Numbered from the stretch's first letter, positions 1 through 13,145 are shown. The stretch is 64,000 nucleotides of DNA from Siphonodentalium dalli (GCA_032622095.1 CP136062.1:142308351-142372350), one strand, 5' to 3'. Program-made: numbers and translations. Notes: a model not told the origin generated them from the letters alone.

Positions 1-150
1 CTCCTCAATAGATACTGAATTGAATTTATTAATCTTTTGATGGCCAATGACTCCCTGGATCAGAAAATCGAGGCAAAATAGATTGGCAATGGTAACTAAA
101 TTCTGTCCGTCCCACGCTTCAAAATAATACAGTCTGCAGGTGTTAAGGGT

Positions 151-661
151 ACTGTCTGATGGTGGTCGGCTATCAATATAATGGGCTTTACTCGAGTAAT
201 AGCGATCACTTTTACTAATCATGTCACGTGAGGTTTATGTTTTAGTATATTAAACATTTTGTATTGTTTCACAACCGAGAGACCAACGATATGATATTTG
301 AAAAAAATTATGAAACACACAAATAGGAGACAAAATGAGACAAATTAAAGACGTATTTGCATCGCAATATATCATATTAGTGTATTGTGGATTTTCACGG
401 AAATAATCTGATAGTTTCATATGATTTTTGTTTCCAATTTCTAGCTCATTTTTGTCAAAGTACCCATTTGTAGATCTGTTTATCATCTTTTTTTCTTTTT
501 AGATATGGCATCTCAAGAATACCTGCCATTGGCAGGATCAATAGTTCTAAGACGTTACCCAAGATAACTTAAAGGCATCAACTCCAACCAAACTCCCGCC
601 CTTCCAAATGATACTGCCTGATGGTGGTCTGCTATCAATTTAATGGGCTTTACTTGAGTAA
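151..661 (+). repeat. Direct repeat pair, ~50 bp, 461 bp apart
   Basis: Positions 151-200 and 612-661 carry near-identical ~50-bp copies (core ctgatggtggtc, then atgggctttact and gagtaa). No inverted ends or open frame go with them. The rest of positions 1-700 is AT-rich with no gene seen. Confidence 0.6.
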
Positions 662-2714
662 ACATTTGTGTAAATATTGTTGGGAAAGGGACTGCATTAA
701 GTTGTTACAACTTGTGTCCCAATCCCTTGAAACTTTTGTTGCAATAAATATGTTTAAACAAATACTATAACCATAACACATTGTACTAATAGAATTTCCA
801 CTAGACGCAAGAGACCATATGCAGCCATTACGATTTCATGGATTGCAACCACTGTGAGCAGGATTGATAACCACTGTGAGCAGGACCATTCAACAGTTTC
901 TTTAATATATAAAAAAAGCAGTTAGCTATATATAATAATGTATTACTCACCATTCAGAATACAAGTACCGTATATGTGAATAATTAGTTATTCGATGTCT
1001 ACTGGTTTTTTTTTTTTTTCATAGATAATCAGTATTTTCTTGTTAAAAATGGGATCAAAATCATGCGGACGAAACCCATACGATGGACGGACGATGGACG
1101 GACAAACCATTTACATAATACGACCGTTTTTTCAAACGGGCATATAAAAATTAATAAAACAAACTGCTTCAATACATTTTGTGAAATTCTTGTACATTTT
1201 TTTTCCTGCATCAAATTTTTGCCACCCAAATGTTTGTATACCTGGCTATAATATATTGGTGTGGCCAACAAACTTGATTAACTGGGGCTCTGGGTTGAAG
1301 TTTCATGCTAAAAAAGTTCCAATTCATATAGATTCATATGGAAATTCACTATTAAGTCTTATGCTTAGAGATGTGAATTCGTATTTAGAATTCGTATTAA
1401 AAGACCAAACTATCTACAGATATTTGACAAAATTTGGTCAATATCACTTGTTTTTTCTAGTATATGAAGCATTACCACTACCTCCAGGGCTCAAAATATG
1501 ATAAAATAAGTTCACAAAATTCTATTCATCAATGCATGTTGTACACAATTGCTTATTTGCATGGTCTTTTGTGGGGAAACCCACCATATTTAGACAATGC
1601 TGTGATTATTTACATCTAATAACTGAATGGAGAGGTACACATTTCATAAATTTATGCACTTATCCTACATTGTAAAAAAGATATATCCTGACCTTCCATA
1701 TGCTCCTGACCAATAGAGCTTCAATGGCTTAAATTAGGCTGCACAAAAGTGAGGGTGTGACTTTTCAGCATTATCGGCCAACTTAAAAGCCAAGTTTCTC
1801 ATGGGAGGAAAAGTCTCAAAAATAGACCCCCATGCAGTGTCATAATTTGTTTTTTTGCCATCAACTTTTATTAAAGAAGTTGATCCCTGGGGTTAAAGAA
1901 ATAAATCAGCACATTTTGGCCTTTATTGGACTGTTAAGTGGACACTACGGCATGAAGGAATGCAATGATTATTTTTCTTCATTAATTTGAATGGCCATAA
2001 CTCAGCCCCCAAGACAACTGTGGATTGAGATGGACATTGCATTTCACAAATTCCGAAACATAGTCATATCAATTGCCTCTCAAGAGATAAATCACAGCAC
2101 AAATGTCAGAATCTTGATTACAATTGAAGAAGAGCTGGAAAAAAAATGGCTAAATTAAACCTGATGCGATGGCATGCATTCGTGCAGCTTCCTATGGCAA
2201 ATTAGATGTGATGGAGTAATTTGCATTCATTTGTCAATCTGTAGGGCTTGATTGGTGGATCCACATTATAGCCTGATTGATCTGAGTTTAATATTCAAAT
2301 TTGTTGCAATCTATTGCGAAGTATTAAGAGAAAAATCAAACGGGATAACTAGAAGGTCTCAGATTCTTTCTGACCCCCAAAATAAAATTTATGAGAAAAA
2401 TTAGAGCCTGGAGTATCTGTAACTGAAGTTGGAGGTTTACGTAAATGATAACCACTGAGAGAAAAGACAAATAATGACCCACAGGCTGCAGATGATTACT
2501 AGCCACAAAGTGATTATCTAAATATAAAGACCAGCGGAATATCCATTCTTCATTAGCACCTTCAGTTGTGTAATAATATTGACACCATCAGCATTATTCA
2601 GAATCTTTGTCGCATGAAAGTCGATACAGCAAATGTCTGTCAGAATCCGAGACATAATTAAAAGAAAAAAAAGGTGTTAGGTCAAATGTCCCCGGAATTG
2701 AAATAAAGAAATAC
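662..2714. other. Featureless AT-rich stretch, no gene seen
   Basis: Probable intron or intergenic DNA. It holds a short tandem of aaccactgtgagcagga near 850-890 and a remnant of the dispersed gacgg-type repeat at about 1060-1110. Short open frames here lack family similarity, splice signals or biased composition that I could recognise. Confidence 0.5.
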
Positions 2715-2890
2715 ACTGAGAGCTTTCTGATGAATGGCAACAAGCCATATTTCCGACTAAATCCTGAAAAATTACCCATAATTCTGAGAGCTTTCCAATG
2801 AATAGCAACAAGCCATATTTCCGACTAAATCCTGCAAAATTACACATAATTCTGCTGTGGTTAAGGAGTCGATTATTTAGGGCATTACTG
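2715..2890 (-). repeat. Palindromic Tc1/mariner-type MITE, rearranged copy
   Basis: Only right-arm sequence of the palindromic MITE family is present, and it occurs twice in a row (about 2719-2785 and 2786-2851) before the normal end ggcattactg followed by TA. The left arm is missing. Full copies lie at 4815, 9414, 33656 and 44585. Confidence 0.75.
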
Positions 2891-3365
2891 TAGGAGGGTG
2901 AACCGGCTGTACTAATGAACCACACCACACATGTCGATAGAGCAAATGTCTGTCCGAAAAAATATCAATGAGACGTCAGCCAAATGATATCTGGTTATGT
3001 CAGGCCTAATAACGAGAAATCGACTCCGACCATGCCTCAATCAGTATAATATTAGTATGGAGCATGGTAGTCGTTACTCTGTCACAATCGCATGATGTCT
3101 GCCCAGACAGGCCAATCAGTAGTAATGTCCAGTCTGAAAACACAATTGCTGCGTTCATCCAGAGATGATAGACTGTCATGGTAGTCACACACCAATATTA
3201 CGGACATGGGCCGGTTCAAATAAAGGCAATTCTGCTACAATCATGTAATGATGAACGCTATCCAACCAAATTATTTTCCGCCTGACGCTTTCTTCAATCA
3301 GACAATTCACCTGAAATTCTTTGTGTTATTATTTTCTGAATATTTCACGCCATCCAACCAGTGAT

Positions 3366-3640
3366 CTGATGCACATGTGGCTCAGTTGGTAAGGTTCATG
3401 GTGCATTGGGCCAAAATACTCCCAGTGAAGGATCAAGGGATTTTTTGGGGACACTTGTTTTCGGGCAATGATATATCCCGAAGGCCTGAGTGGGGGAGGG
3501 TGGTCCATGGGTTCTTCCTCTGCATTGAGAGTGAATCTCGGGTTCTCTGAGTCAGTATTTTGAATTTTACTGAGAGGTCAATGTGATCAAGTTTCTCAAG
3601 AGTAACTTTGGAAATTTGTATATATGTATGGGATTGGAAA
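3366..3640 (+). repeat. Possible tRNA-derived SINE head
   Basis: The string tggctcagttgg at 3378-3389 fits an RNA polymerase III A box, and ggatcaaggg at about 3429 resembles a B box at roughly tRNA spacing. The sequence does not fold convincingly as a full tRNA. The downstream body has no recognised family, and no second copy occurs in this window. This rests on the two boxes only. Confidence 0.3.
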
Positions 3641-3734
3641 TGCTTACAAGTTATTGTCAGATATCTTTTGGTTCAATGGATTATGCTTATCCTGCTTGAA
3701 ATGAGACTTACTGTTTTTCACTCTGATTCATATA

Positions 3735-3990
3735 CAAGTCTTGAAATAGTGTGTCTGTCATTTGCAGAATAAGGTCCCCAGAGGGTGAATTTAGTGATGC
3801 TACCCCTCATAGCGGGCTAGCATCACCAAATTAACCCTCTGGGGGACCTCATTCTGCTTACACCTCAGCAGAATGAGGTTCCCAGAGGGTGAATTTGGTG
3901 ATGCTAGCCAGCTATGCGGGGTAGCATCACTAAATTCACCCTCTGGAGACCTCATTCTGCAAATGTCAGACACACTATTTCAAGGCTTGT
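3735..3990. repeat. Fold-back repeat, 'gcagaatgagg' family
   Basis: Outer arms (caagtcttgaaatagtgtg and its complement near 3990) enclose two inner hairpins. Each inner hairpin runs from gcagaat(a/g)aggtcc through gagggtgaattt to its inverse, giving a double-hairpin of about 255 bp. Related copies are at 21097-21189 and 41003-41374. There is no coding capacity; it is probably a non-autonomous DNA element. Confidence 0.75.
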
Positions 3991-4528
3991 TCATATAATA
4001 GGCTATTTTCTACAAATTAAAGTGAGAGACACATACATAATATAGTGCAGAAACAATATCTATTAAGTTAGTAATTACTAGTAGCACTAATCTCTATGTT
4101 AATTATTATTTGGTATTATGAGATCTGACCTGACAACCAGGTTGATTTTATCAAATTGTCATTGTTTCTGTACTGTATTGTGTAATTTCACTTGATTTCA
4201 ATTGAAATACTAAAGTCTGAATGATAACAAACCTAACTCAAACTATTTGAAGTTTTCACAGATGAAAGCTAGATAAAGCCAAACATACTTTACAGTATAA
4301 TTCCACCTGTTAAAACTTAAATCATTTTGTAAACTTAAATGTCTTAAGTCAATATATATAAATGCATTTGTATCTTGTTATGTTATGAAATGTGACCTGA
4401 ATAAAAAATATATAACAAAAATAAAAAGTTGTTTTTTTGGGGCCTGGAGTTTGGGCGCCCATATATGAAAACCGGCCTGGATATGTCCCTGACTCCGCCC
4501 AGCAATATCTAAGCTGGTTTGAATCACA
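3991..4528. other. AT-rich stretch, no gene seen
   Basis: About 540 bp of low-GC sequence without repeats, splice-flanked frames or RNA-gene signatures that I could identify. Confidence 0.45.
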
Positions 4529-4532
4529 TTAA

Positions 4533-4759
4533 CACTTTCATTATGGGAACTTTGCAGGTGCAGCATTAAAATCATGTGCCAGTGAATTCTCTTATATATG
4601 TGAATCTCCCATAGAGAGCCTCGCATATATAAGAGAATGCACTGGCTCACAGGGTCAATGTAAATATTGTTAGGCCAATCTATTCTCTTATATATGCGAG
4701 GCTCCCATTATTGGCACATGATTTTCACAAAAATTCAGGAAACTTCAGTCATGGAAGGG
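4533..4759. repeat. TTAA-flanked MITE carrying the shared inner palindrome
   Basis: TTAA at 4529-4532 and 4760-4763 bound a unit with outer ends like cactttcattatggg, matched by the inverse of catggaaggg at the right. Inside are two stretches of the palindrome built on gaattctcttatatatg and catatataagagaatgca, shared with the elements at 22968, 23554, 26940, 37195, 40048 and 62901. Confidence 0.6.
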
Positions 4760-4814
4760 TTAAGCACAGAATTGATATCCACACAAAGGGATTGCAACCT
4801 AATTCATGTATCTA

Positions 4815-5010
4815 CAGTAATGACCTAAATAATCGACTCCTTAACCACAGCAGAATTTTGGGTAATTTTTCAGGATTTTGTCAGAAATATGGCTTGTTGC
4901 TCAGTGAGAGCTTTCAGACAAATGGCAACAAGCCATATTTCCGACTAAATCCTGAAAAATTACCCAAAATTCTGCTGTGATTAAGGAGTCAATTATTTAG
5001 GGCATTATTG
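4815..5010. repeat. Palindromic Tc1/mariner-type MITE
   Basis: A nearly full-length palindrome of 196 bp starts cagtaatgacctaaataatc and ends with the inverse, with TA on both sides (4813-4814, 5011-5012). CAGT-like ends and TA duplication are typical of Tc1/mariner. The centre has lost about 20 bp compared with the 9414 copy. Confidence 0.85.
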
Positions 5011-5411
5011 TAGGTAGGAAAGTTTGTCAGTTATTTTTCCGGGGATCTGTGGTTTCTACATGTGATATAGTGACGCGGACTGGACTGCAAACAACCGGTC
5101 CGGTACTGGTCCACAGCTGTACTGGACTGGCGACCGGACCACCCCTTTTGGTCCAGTCCATTGCATGCTTGACTGGTTCGGTCAGGTCCAAACTATATGT
5201 ATGTATGTGACTTCAACAAGATTACAGTTGTCTGCTGTTGTGAGATTTCGTCAGGTTTCAGACGCTGCCAAATGCAAATTGTGACAAGTTTCCCATACAG
5301 GTTAACTTCATCTTCGGTAATGACACAAAGATTATTTATTGTTATTTTTGTTTCTGTTTTGTAATGATACAATTATAAAATTTCACAGTTAATTAGTCTG
5401 CTAAACATTTC

Positions 5412-5540
5412 AAGACCCACCATTGTCGGAAATCAAACACATTATTTTGTTTCCTGTCAGGGTGCATGGTGTCATATTCCTGGCCTGGAAATTATAATCA
5501 ACTTCACCGCTGGGATGTACCCTGGCAGGAAACAGAGTAA
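5412..5540 (+). repeat. MITE copy 1 of an inverted pair
   Basis: About 130 bp containing its own short inverted ends (tttcctgtcagggt and accctggcaggaaa). A second copy in the opposite orientation lies at 6640-6770, with extended identity beyond the short ends (accattgtcgg). Confidence 0.7.
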
Positions 5541-6639
5541 CTTATACTGTTCAAATGATAATTTTACCCTCCAAAATGTTGTCTCGATAATTGATGTGCA
5601 ATTGGATATTTAATGGCCTAATATACTAGTATACAACAACAATGGTAAATCATCTGTAAAAGTTTATATTCAAATTAGGGGTGCCACGATTAATCATATA
5701 ATCGATAAACCATTGATAAAGCCGATAATCGATTACCATTTCCATCGTTGATTAATCTGTGTTATTTCGGATGTTGAAAACGCTGTGTATTATTGAATAC
5801 CGTGTTTGTTTTACACAGTTTAATCTACAACCGAGGGGTTAACAACCATTGATCGGATATCAAAGAGATTCTGATAATATGAGTACAACTGATATGTTGC
5901 AAACAGTCGGCAGTTCATTTGATGATGCGACATGGTTACTATATGGCAGTGCTGCAGCTTTGTACTTATGGCAACATCGTTGTATATTTCTACAAGAAAG
6001 GCGGCACTACATCTTTGAAATGTAGCGACCGAAATCATGTTCAGAGTGAAATTAACCCTCTGTGCAGTTTGTCTCCACCTAAAAAACTTATGTCAGGATA
6101 TAGACTATGTCAATGAGAAGACGCAAAATTAATATTTATCCAGCACACTTTTTGACATTTTCAATGATTACCTAATCGTGAATTTTTATTCACAAACTAT
6201 ATTTAAGCATTGAAAATATAAAGCACATGTAACGAAGGGACATCTTTTATCATAATAGAGAAGAATTAAAAGCCACTCTTCATCCAAAGCTAATCTAATG
6301 TCTGCCTGATATGAGCCTCTAAATAAGTAATATATTTGTGTTTTACTGTTGATAAAGGCCATGGCAGCTGAAAGTTTCAGATAAAGAGTGACTTTTTATT
6401 CTTCTTCATTCATTTTAACTGATATCAGTAAAGTATTTACATCAAAGGTTGAAAACCTTTGAAAACCTTTACAATAGTTATGTTTCTAAATAATATATGT
6501 ATTCGTTTTTGGACCTGATTTTATACATATTGCTTATATTATTCAAAGTATGTGCTCAAATAAAGTACACACTACCGTTAACCGAGATATAAAAAGACCA
6601 TTACGTATTTACGACTTGCTCAATTCAATTTGCAAGACA
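5541..6639. other. Spacer between the inverted MITE pair, no gene seen
   Basis: Contains an attaatc/ataatcgat-rich palindromic patch at about 5681-5765 beginning ggggtgccacgattaatc, which resembles a hAT-type terminus, but no partner end was found. No coding signal was recognised. Confidence 0.4.
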
Positions 6640-6770
6640 ACTCTGTTTCCTCCCAGGGTACATCCCAGACGCGAGGTTGAATATAATTTCCAGGCTGGGA
6701 ATATGACACCATGCACCCTGGCAGGAAACAAAATAATGTGTTCGGACATTATTTCCGACAATGGTAGGTC
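6640..6770 (-). repeat. MITE copy 2 of an inverted pair
   Basis: Reverse-complement relative of 5412-5540, sharing the tttcctg...cagggt ends and the flanking accattgtcgg segment. The two copies lie 1.1 kb apart head to head. Confidence 0.7.
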
Positions 6771-9413
6771 ATTGCCTCATTTACTTTACTACCACCCCAA
6801 TTTACTACCCATTGTGTGAGAACACTTAAAAATGCTTCTAAAATAATGGGGTCCTAATATGACTGGTCTGGTGGTTGTCAAATAATATTAGGTGTTTACA
6901 ACGAAAGAAGGGTTGTTTTATAGATAATTGGTAAATGAGTGTCTGGCCAAGCAACCTATATGACAGGTCAACAACCCTGTATCTCCATACCAGAATGGCA
7001 AGAACTTAGCCAATGGACCTTTCCACAGCTGTCAATCAAATATTTATTAGCGGATATTTTCGACCAATCAGCGACTGAGCCGGCCAATGGCTGCAGAGAA
7101 AATTCTGCTGCCATCTTTCTTCACCCTAATTTTGATATCCATGCATACATTCAGTGTTAAATTGGCTATATTCAAACAACTTTTTTATTGTCAAATCATA
7201 ATATACTGAGATTTATATTTGCGCCATGATGTTATAAATTTATCCGTGATTATAACATTGTTTTTCATTTGGCATGACACTTGTCATAATTTTCACATTT
7301 AATGAGTTCAGGGATCTGTCTGTCTGTTCTGTTCACGATTTTTCTTCGAGAGCCTTTGACCGATTTCAACCAAATTTGGTGTGGTGCCTCGGGGTACCGT
7401 ATTATTTTAATTAAAAGTTTTAAACAAATTTAATTTTTATTTAATTTGTTTTTCAAATTTTTTTTTTTTTAATAAGAAGTTTCGATCTAAAAAGGAAATT
7501 TAAAATTTTAAAGTTAAATTTAAAATTTAAAAATTTAATTTAAATTAAATTAGTTTTTGAAAGTTTCAATCTAAAAATCTAAATAGAAAATTAAAAACTT
7601 AGAAAACAAATTGTTTTAATTTATTTTTTTTAAATTTAAATTATAAAAAAAGAGATATTTTTTTCATCAGCAGCAGCAGATCAGAGTTTAATCTAAAAAA
7701 AAAATTAAAAATTTAATTTAAATAAATTTTGTTTTAAATGTTCAAAAGATCAAAATTTGCACAAATCATACATGAGTGTTTCAGCCAGTGCAAGTACTGA
7801 TGTGTTCACCTCAGAAGTCGATCTCACGTAACAGACAATATTTATATGGGTAAAGTCTTATCTCCAGCGGGCGGTACTATAGTTAACGCTGTGGGCGTGG
7901 TCTCTGTGGAAAGCTCCATTAAGAATTATGGGCGCCTTTGTATCTGTTAACATAGATTCCATATGATATATCATTTGCTTAATTTCGATCTGGTCAGTAC
8001 TCAGTACTGCCAGTTTATTATTCTCAATGGAAGGGGAATAACTCTATCTCTTATTTGTGAATTATGATGCATTCTGGGATAAATAATGGGGGAAGTCTGA
8101 GAATCTCTATCACTTTGTGGACACTCCTAGGCCACAGCTGTTCCGTATTCTGGTGGAATATATATATTTTTGGTTCCTCTTCCAAATGGTACATAATATG
8201 GAATATGTTGCGTATAATGTGATCTGGGCACTCAAAAATTAAGTGGGACTTTAAACTCTCCCGGACAAATAATATCCCATGTAATGAAGCTGGTGATCCA
8301 GATATGGGTGTCGCGAGACAAGTTAGAACATCCTATCCAAGTATAGCTGTTAGTACCAATAGGATTTTCAATTGGAAGATCTCCGAATTTTGTTTGATGG
8401 GCCGACAATAAATTGGCTGAAAATGACAACAACCAAGCAAACTTTCAGAAAATAATACACCTCTTGAAACTTCAATTTTCAGCAATAAACTATCCATGAT
8501 AAGATAAAGTACTTGTTTGGCTACGTTTTACATTTAAAATGACTCAATAATGTGTCAATAATTATCAACACACAGAGTTGAATCCGAAGCTACTGGTTAG
8601 AGATCTCCAGTGGTAAAATTATTAACTCCCATCTCGATGTAATTTGTAAACAAATACCCTGGTCACATCTAATACTCTCGTAACAAATGCCATAGCATTA
8701 CCATTGGTATGAAACAGAACAATGTTAACATGGTTGTAATCGGGTAACACATTTTATTTATTCGCAATCAAATTATCATTGTTCATCAGTCTAGTTGATT
8801 AGTCTGATTCATGATCATTTGCTTTCATAGTAACTATACACATTGTCATGGACGCTTTTACGAAAATTGGGCAAATGAAAAATGCAGCACAAATTTTGAG
8901 CTTTCAGTCGAGCATTACAAAAACATGAATACAGTTGACATAAGTATATTATAGTGTCCGTAAAAAACAGAAACATGAAATATAGTCATCAACTATTACT
9001 ACTTTTTCAAATGTTTATAGCATTGAGTTTTCGAGTTGTTTTTTCACTGAGATTATAATGGAATTCTTGTTATGCGCTTTCGCATCATCTGGCATGGTTA
9101 TAGACTCACCCATATTTTTAAAAGTGTCACTACGCGATGTTACTCGTCCACTGCAACATCTATACACTGATAGAACAAGTCACCCACTAGCTTCTCGACC
9201 AATCGAATGCCCGCATTTCAATTAAAACGAAAGTAGTTGTAATTATAAACTAATTCACACCCCAAGGAAAATTGAATAGAGCCACTTTGAATATGATGAT
9301 TACCTTCCAAACGTATAAAACTCAATCAAAAGTTAATTGAATTATCTTTTGAGATAGTGTCATCTGCCTGCTATTATTGTGATCTAGAGGCTAATTGACT
9401 GTCAGAGCACCTA
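6771..9413. other. AT-rich region with a low-complexity block, no gene seen
   Basis: Positions 7410-7750 are almost pure A/T (runs of aaattt and ttaatt). Just before, at 7340-7390, the string tttgaccgatttcaaccaaatttggtgtggtg recurs in similar form at 42307-42340 (described here as two 16-base halves), marking a dispersed repeat head. The rest shows no convincing exon or RNA gene. Confidence 0.45.
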
Positions 9414-9643
9414 CAGTAATGCCCTAAATAATAGACTCCTTATTACAATTATATTAGGTATGATCGAAGAATTATGGGAATTTTTTTAGGATTTAGTCGG
9501 AAATATGGCTTGTTGCCATTCACTGGAAAGCTCTCAGTGAGAGCTTTCAGACGAATGGCAACAAGCCATATTTCCGACTAAATCCTGAAAAATTACCCAT
9601 AATTCTGCTGTGGTTAAGGAGTCGATTATTTAGGGCATTACTG
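9414..9643. repeat. Palindromic Tc1/mariner-type MITE, longest copy
   Basis: A 230-bp palindrome from cagtaatgccctaaataat to gggcattactg. The centre gagagctttc/gaaagctctc is intact, so the two arms fold back almost completely. A ~20-bp divergent patch near 9445-9470 distinguishes the left arm. TA precedes it; AA follows. Confidence 0.85.
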
Positions 9644-10959
9644 AACATGGATAGAATAATTTATAGAACTGTTTTTATTGACTTTTCTGGATAAGACCGA
9701 TTTGTCCATGGGAGATGTTAAAGGCGATGACATAAGAAAGTTGGTGCCAGTCATTATGGACATTTGGGCCAGACTTTGAATGGATACTTATTTCCAGACA
9801 TGAGCTAGCCACACACATAAATGTCTCCTTATTGAAATGTTTATTGAGATATGGAATTAATGGAAGAAATCCAAATTGGAATCCACCTTTATGTGATGAG
9901 ATATGCCATTCCTGTGATATTCCTGTCTGGTGTTGGTATGTTTTTCCTTCCTGACATGCAACTTCCTGGCCAGACTATGTCTCCAGATTATGATAAATCA
10001 CATTGTTAATAGCTCAATCATCATATCATAAATCCACGTTCTTAAGAGAACTGAGAAGGGAGTTCGATCACCTAGGGAAATATTCCTTTTCGCTGCTCGC
10101 TGTAAATACTTAACAGTGCATATATCCATATTTGAGGCCGGACCTAAAACTAACAATCTAGCAGCCTATATATCAGACTGAAACATTTAATACTGACGTG
10201 TGATAGCAATAGATTCAGATATAAGCAGATCTGTTTCTCTGGGAAATTAAGCCATTACAGGTTGCTTTTTATACTAGACTAGTAAACCCTTTATGGTGAG
10301 AAATGGAGGTCGGAATAGAAGAGCTGAGTATTTCTCAGAATCTGGATTCTCATAGTCATAGCTTCAATCATACCTAATATATTTGTTCATTTATCTATAA
10401 AATACCCTCATAGAATTATTTGCCACACAGTTTCAATCATTTTTATGCTGAATGGATTCTCCCATCAGTTATAAAAGTATAAAATGGAATGGTCTATTAT
10501 ACCGTACCTCTGAAGGGGTGTTCAGGATATGAAAGCAGACAACAGATAATAAATTTGTGGACAATTGTCATTGTTTATTATCCCAGTAAATGTAAACTAC
10601 ACATTTCGAACAGCTAATATGGATGTTGTAAAAAGTGGGGGTTGAATACTAATGCTGGTAATAGTCCTAATTGGAACAGTAATGACATTCTGAAGATTTA
10701 GTATTTTCTGCTTATGGTGAGAAATGGATGTCGGGATAGCAGCACCGAGTATTTCTCAGACTACTATCAGCATTAGTAATCAAACCTCACTTTTACAACA
10801 TCCTAAGGGATAACTACATGTACTAGTACCGTCAACAGGAATGAGTCTTGTTGAAAACAGAATTTTTGAGCCAGTCAGACAGGACCTTCTTTCAGATCCA
10901 AACCAGAGGGGGGAAATGGAAGAAGACTTTTGACAGGCTGGCAAGACGATGACTAGGTA
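9644..10959. other. Non-coding stretch with a 50-bp direct repeat
   Basis: Copies at 10291-10340 and 10712-10761 share ttatggtgagaaatgga and gagtatttctcaga. About 10425-10530 is a partial copy of the ctgaatggattctccca TTAA family. Positions 10840-10959 may be upstream (gag-like) DIRS sequence, but frames are broken and the assignment is weak. Confidence 0.4.
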
Positions 10960-11159
10960 CATGTAAGTACACAGTCAATAGCACAAAGTCAGTTCCCGAA
11001 TATACTGGGAGGAGGATATTGCACCAATGGATAAAAATAACAAACGATCCATGGACTTTGGACATTATTCAGATCGAATTCCAAAATATGCCAGATTTCA
11101 GTGGCATAAAATCCTCTCAGGTCAGTGGGAAAAAATTAGTTCCCTAATAATTTACTAGA

Positions 11160-11650
11160 ACTAGGGGCAAAAGAGGAGGTTCCATCTCACCTCGCCCATT
11201 CAGGTTTTTACAGTATGCTATTTCTAGTCACGAAAAGAAATACCAACGAAATGTGTCCTGTGATAAATCTTCGACCACTCCATCAGTATATTCAGGCCAA
11301 ACATTTCAAGATGGACACTTTTACAAAATCATGTGTCTGGTAAAGGAAAACGATTGGGCATTTACAAGGGTCATCTGTCTTCACATAAAAATTTGGTCTC
11401 CACACTGAAAATATCTATGTTTCAAAGTAGGCCAAAAGTGTTATCAGTGGACAAGTCTTGGCTTTGGAGGGAAAAGTGCACCTTGGGTATATACAAAGGT
11501 GGTATCATGTGTTGCAGCCCATCTCCGACAACAAGGTCAATGGTTAGCCATATGCCTGGACGACTGGTTGACAATAAACCAGTCCAGAGAGGGCTTAATT
11601 CAAGATCGAAACATTTGGTTGACAACATTATTCAATCACGGATTTGTAAT
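11160..11650 (+). pseudogene. DIRS reverse transcriptase remnant
   Basis: Reading across frames shows a stretch typical of DIRS/Ty3-like fingers (HSGFYSMLFLV, then PVINLRPLHQYI and HFKMDTF). Farther on come KCYQWTSLGFG and SAPWVYTKVV, and the polymerase box as CLDDWL at about 11553-11570, a variant of the usual Y(x)DD with Cys for Tyr. At least two frameshifts and several stops lie between these pieces. The reverse transcriptase would copy element RNA in the cytoplasm or nucleus in an active relative; this copy cannot make protein. Confidence 0.8.
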
Positions 11651-11949
11651 AAATTACGAGAAGTCTTTTCTGAAATAATCTCAAATAATAACTTATCTCG
11701 GAGCCGAGTTTCATTTCCATCAGAATTTAATTTTCCAACTCTAGAAAGACGACAAAGCATTCAAAATGCTGTACGTCTCATTATGAAGACCCAAAGTTCA
11801 GCCAGAATGTATCTCCATCTGTTGGGGAAAATTGCCTCACGCCGACAACTGATTCCGTTTGCCAGAATTTCAAATGAGACCCATTCAATGGCACATGTTC
11901 CAACATTGGGAAGCAGAAACACACAATTACGACAAAATATCCCCTTAAC

Positions 11950-12895
11950 ACAATGGCTGATTCCACATCTGAATTGGTGGTTGGATCTTGCCAACACTTT
12001 CAAGGGGTCAATCCATTGTGACAGGGGTACATACAGCTACAATCACGACTGATGCCAGTTTCAAGTGATGGGGGTGACAATTTAGATTGAAAGATTACAC
12101 AGGGACATTGGTCAGATGAAGATATGTGCCTTCATATAAACAACTTGGAAGGAAGGCAGTAATTCTCTCTCTACAAGTAATTCTGAAGGACATTCAAGGT
12201 CAATGAGTATTGATCAGAACAGACAATATGACAGTAGCCTGTTATATAAACAAACAAGGGGGTCTCGATCCCTCTCACTGTGTCGGTTAGTAAGAGATCT
12301 CTGTCCATTAGCTATGGAGAACAGTATTTCTCCAATGGCAGTTAATTTACTGGGCAAAATGAATATATTATTGGCTGACCGCCTCAGTCGGTATTCAGTG
12401 TAAACAACAATGAGCGGGCACTGTCTCTGATAATAGTAAAAATTGTTTTCCAATTATGGGGAGCTCCATCGATGGATCTTTTTGCGACATAAGAACAGAA
12501 AATATTTTGTGCTTGGATGCCACACCCACAAGCTTTTGCAATCGATGCTCTGTCTATCAGTTGGGACAGAATGTTCGCATTTGCTTCTCCGCCATTTTCA
12601 ATATTGTCTCAGGTTCTGAAATATCTTCAGGAATTTCAGTATCAGAAAATATTGGTTGCACCAATGTGGCCCAAACAAACCTGGATTCCCCAGATAATGA
12701 ATTTGTTGATAGATTTTCCGAGGTCGCTACCACAAGTTGAGAATCATTTATCCCAACATCAGACTCTGTTCCATCTAAAACTATCAACACATCAACTGAT
12801 TGCTTGGTTTTTGTCGACTGACAACTCCAAACAAAAGGTTTTTCAGACAAATCTCGAGAATTGGTCAGGGCGGCCAGGCACTCAAAAAGACTAAA
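11950..12895 (+). pseudogene. DIRS RNase H and linker remnant
   Basis: After the polymerase comes WLIPHLNWWLDLA, a segment that precedes RNase H in DIRS polyproteins. Then follow TDAS-like and RTDNMTV-like RNase H motifs (about 12040-12240) and INKQGGSRSLSLCRLV (about 12250-12300), ending ADRLSR. Positions 12517-12894 form a 125-residue open frame (PHPQAFAIDALSISWDRMFA and PFSILSQVLKYL onward) matching the region between RNase H and recombinase. Internal stops and shifts show decay. Confidence 0.75.
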
Positions 12896-12899
12896 TTCT

Positions 12900-13145
12900 G
12901 CAAATTCCATAGCTGGTGTGTTGAACAGAATATCTCTGAAACAGAATATCTCTCTGAAAGATTGTGAATTTCTTGGCTCAACTATTTGAAGATGGTTTAT
13001 AATATCGAACTGTATCTGGGTACAAGTCGATGTTGTCAGCTGTCCTTCCCAAAGTTGAGGGTACTCCGGCTGGCCAACATCCTTACGTCATTTGCATGCT
13101 CAAAGGAATGTTCAATACAAGACCACCAAAAGGACATTAATGGTG
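12900..13145 (+). pseudogene. DIRS tyrosine recombinase, N-terminal part
   Basis: Frames give a core-binding-like segment (VNFLAQLFEDGL, then YKSMLSAVLPKVEG and LKGMFNTRPPK). This pattern precedes the catalytic domain in DIRS and related YR retrotransposons. The reading stops just before the inserted 13180-13632 element and resumes after it. Confidence 0.7.

Noticed and set aside
5061..5175. ggtccggtactggtcc-type words suggesting a regulatory array
   Set aside because: Irregular spacing and no second copy; probably a decayed element end.
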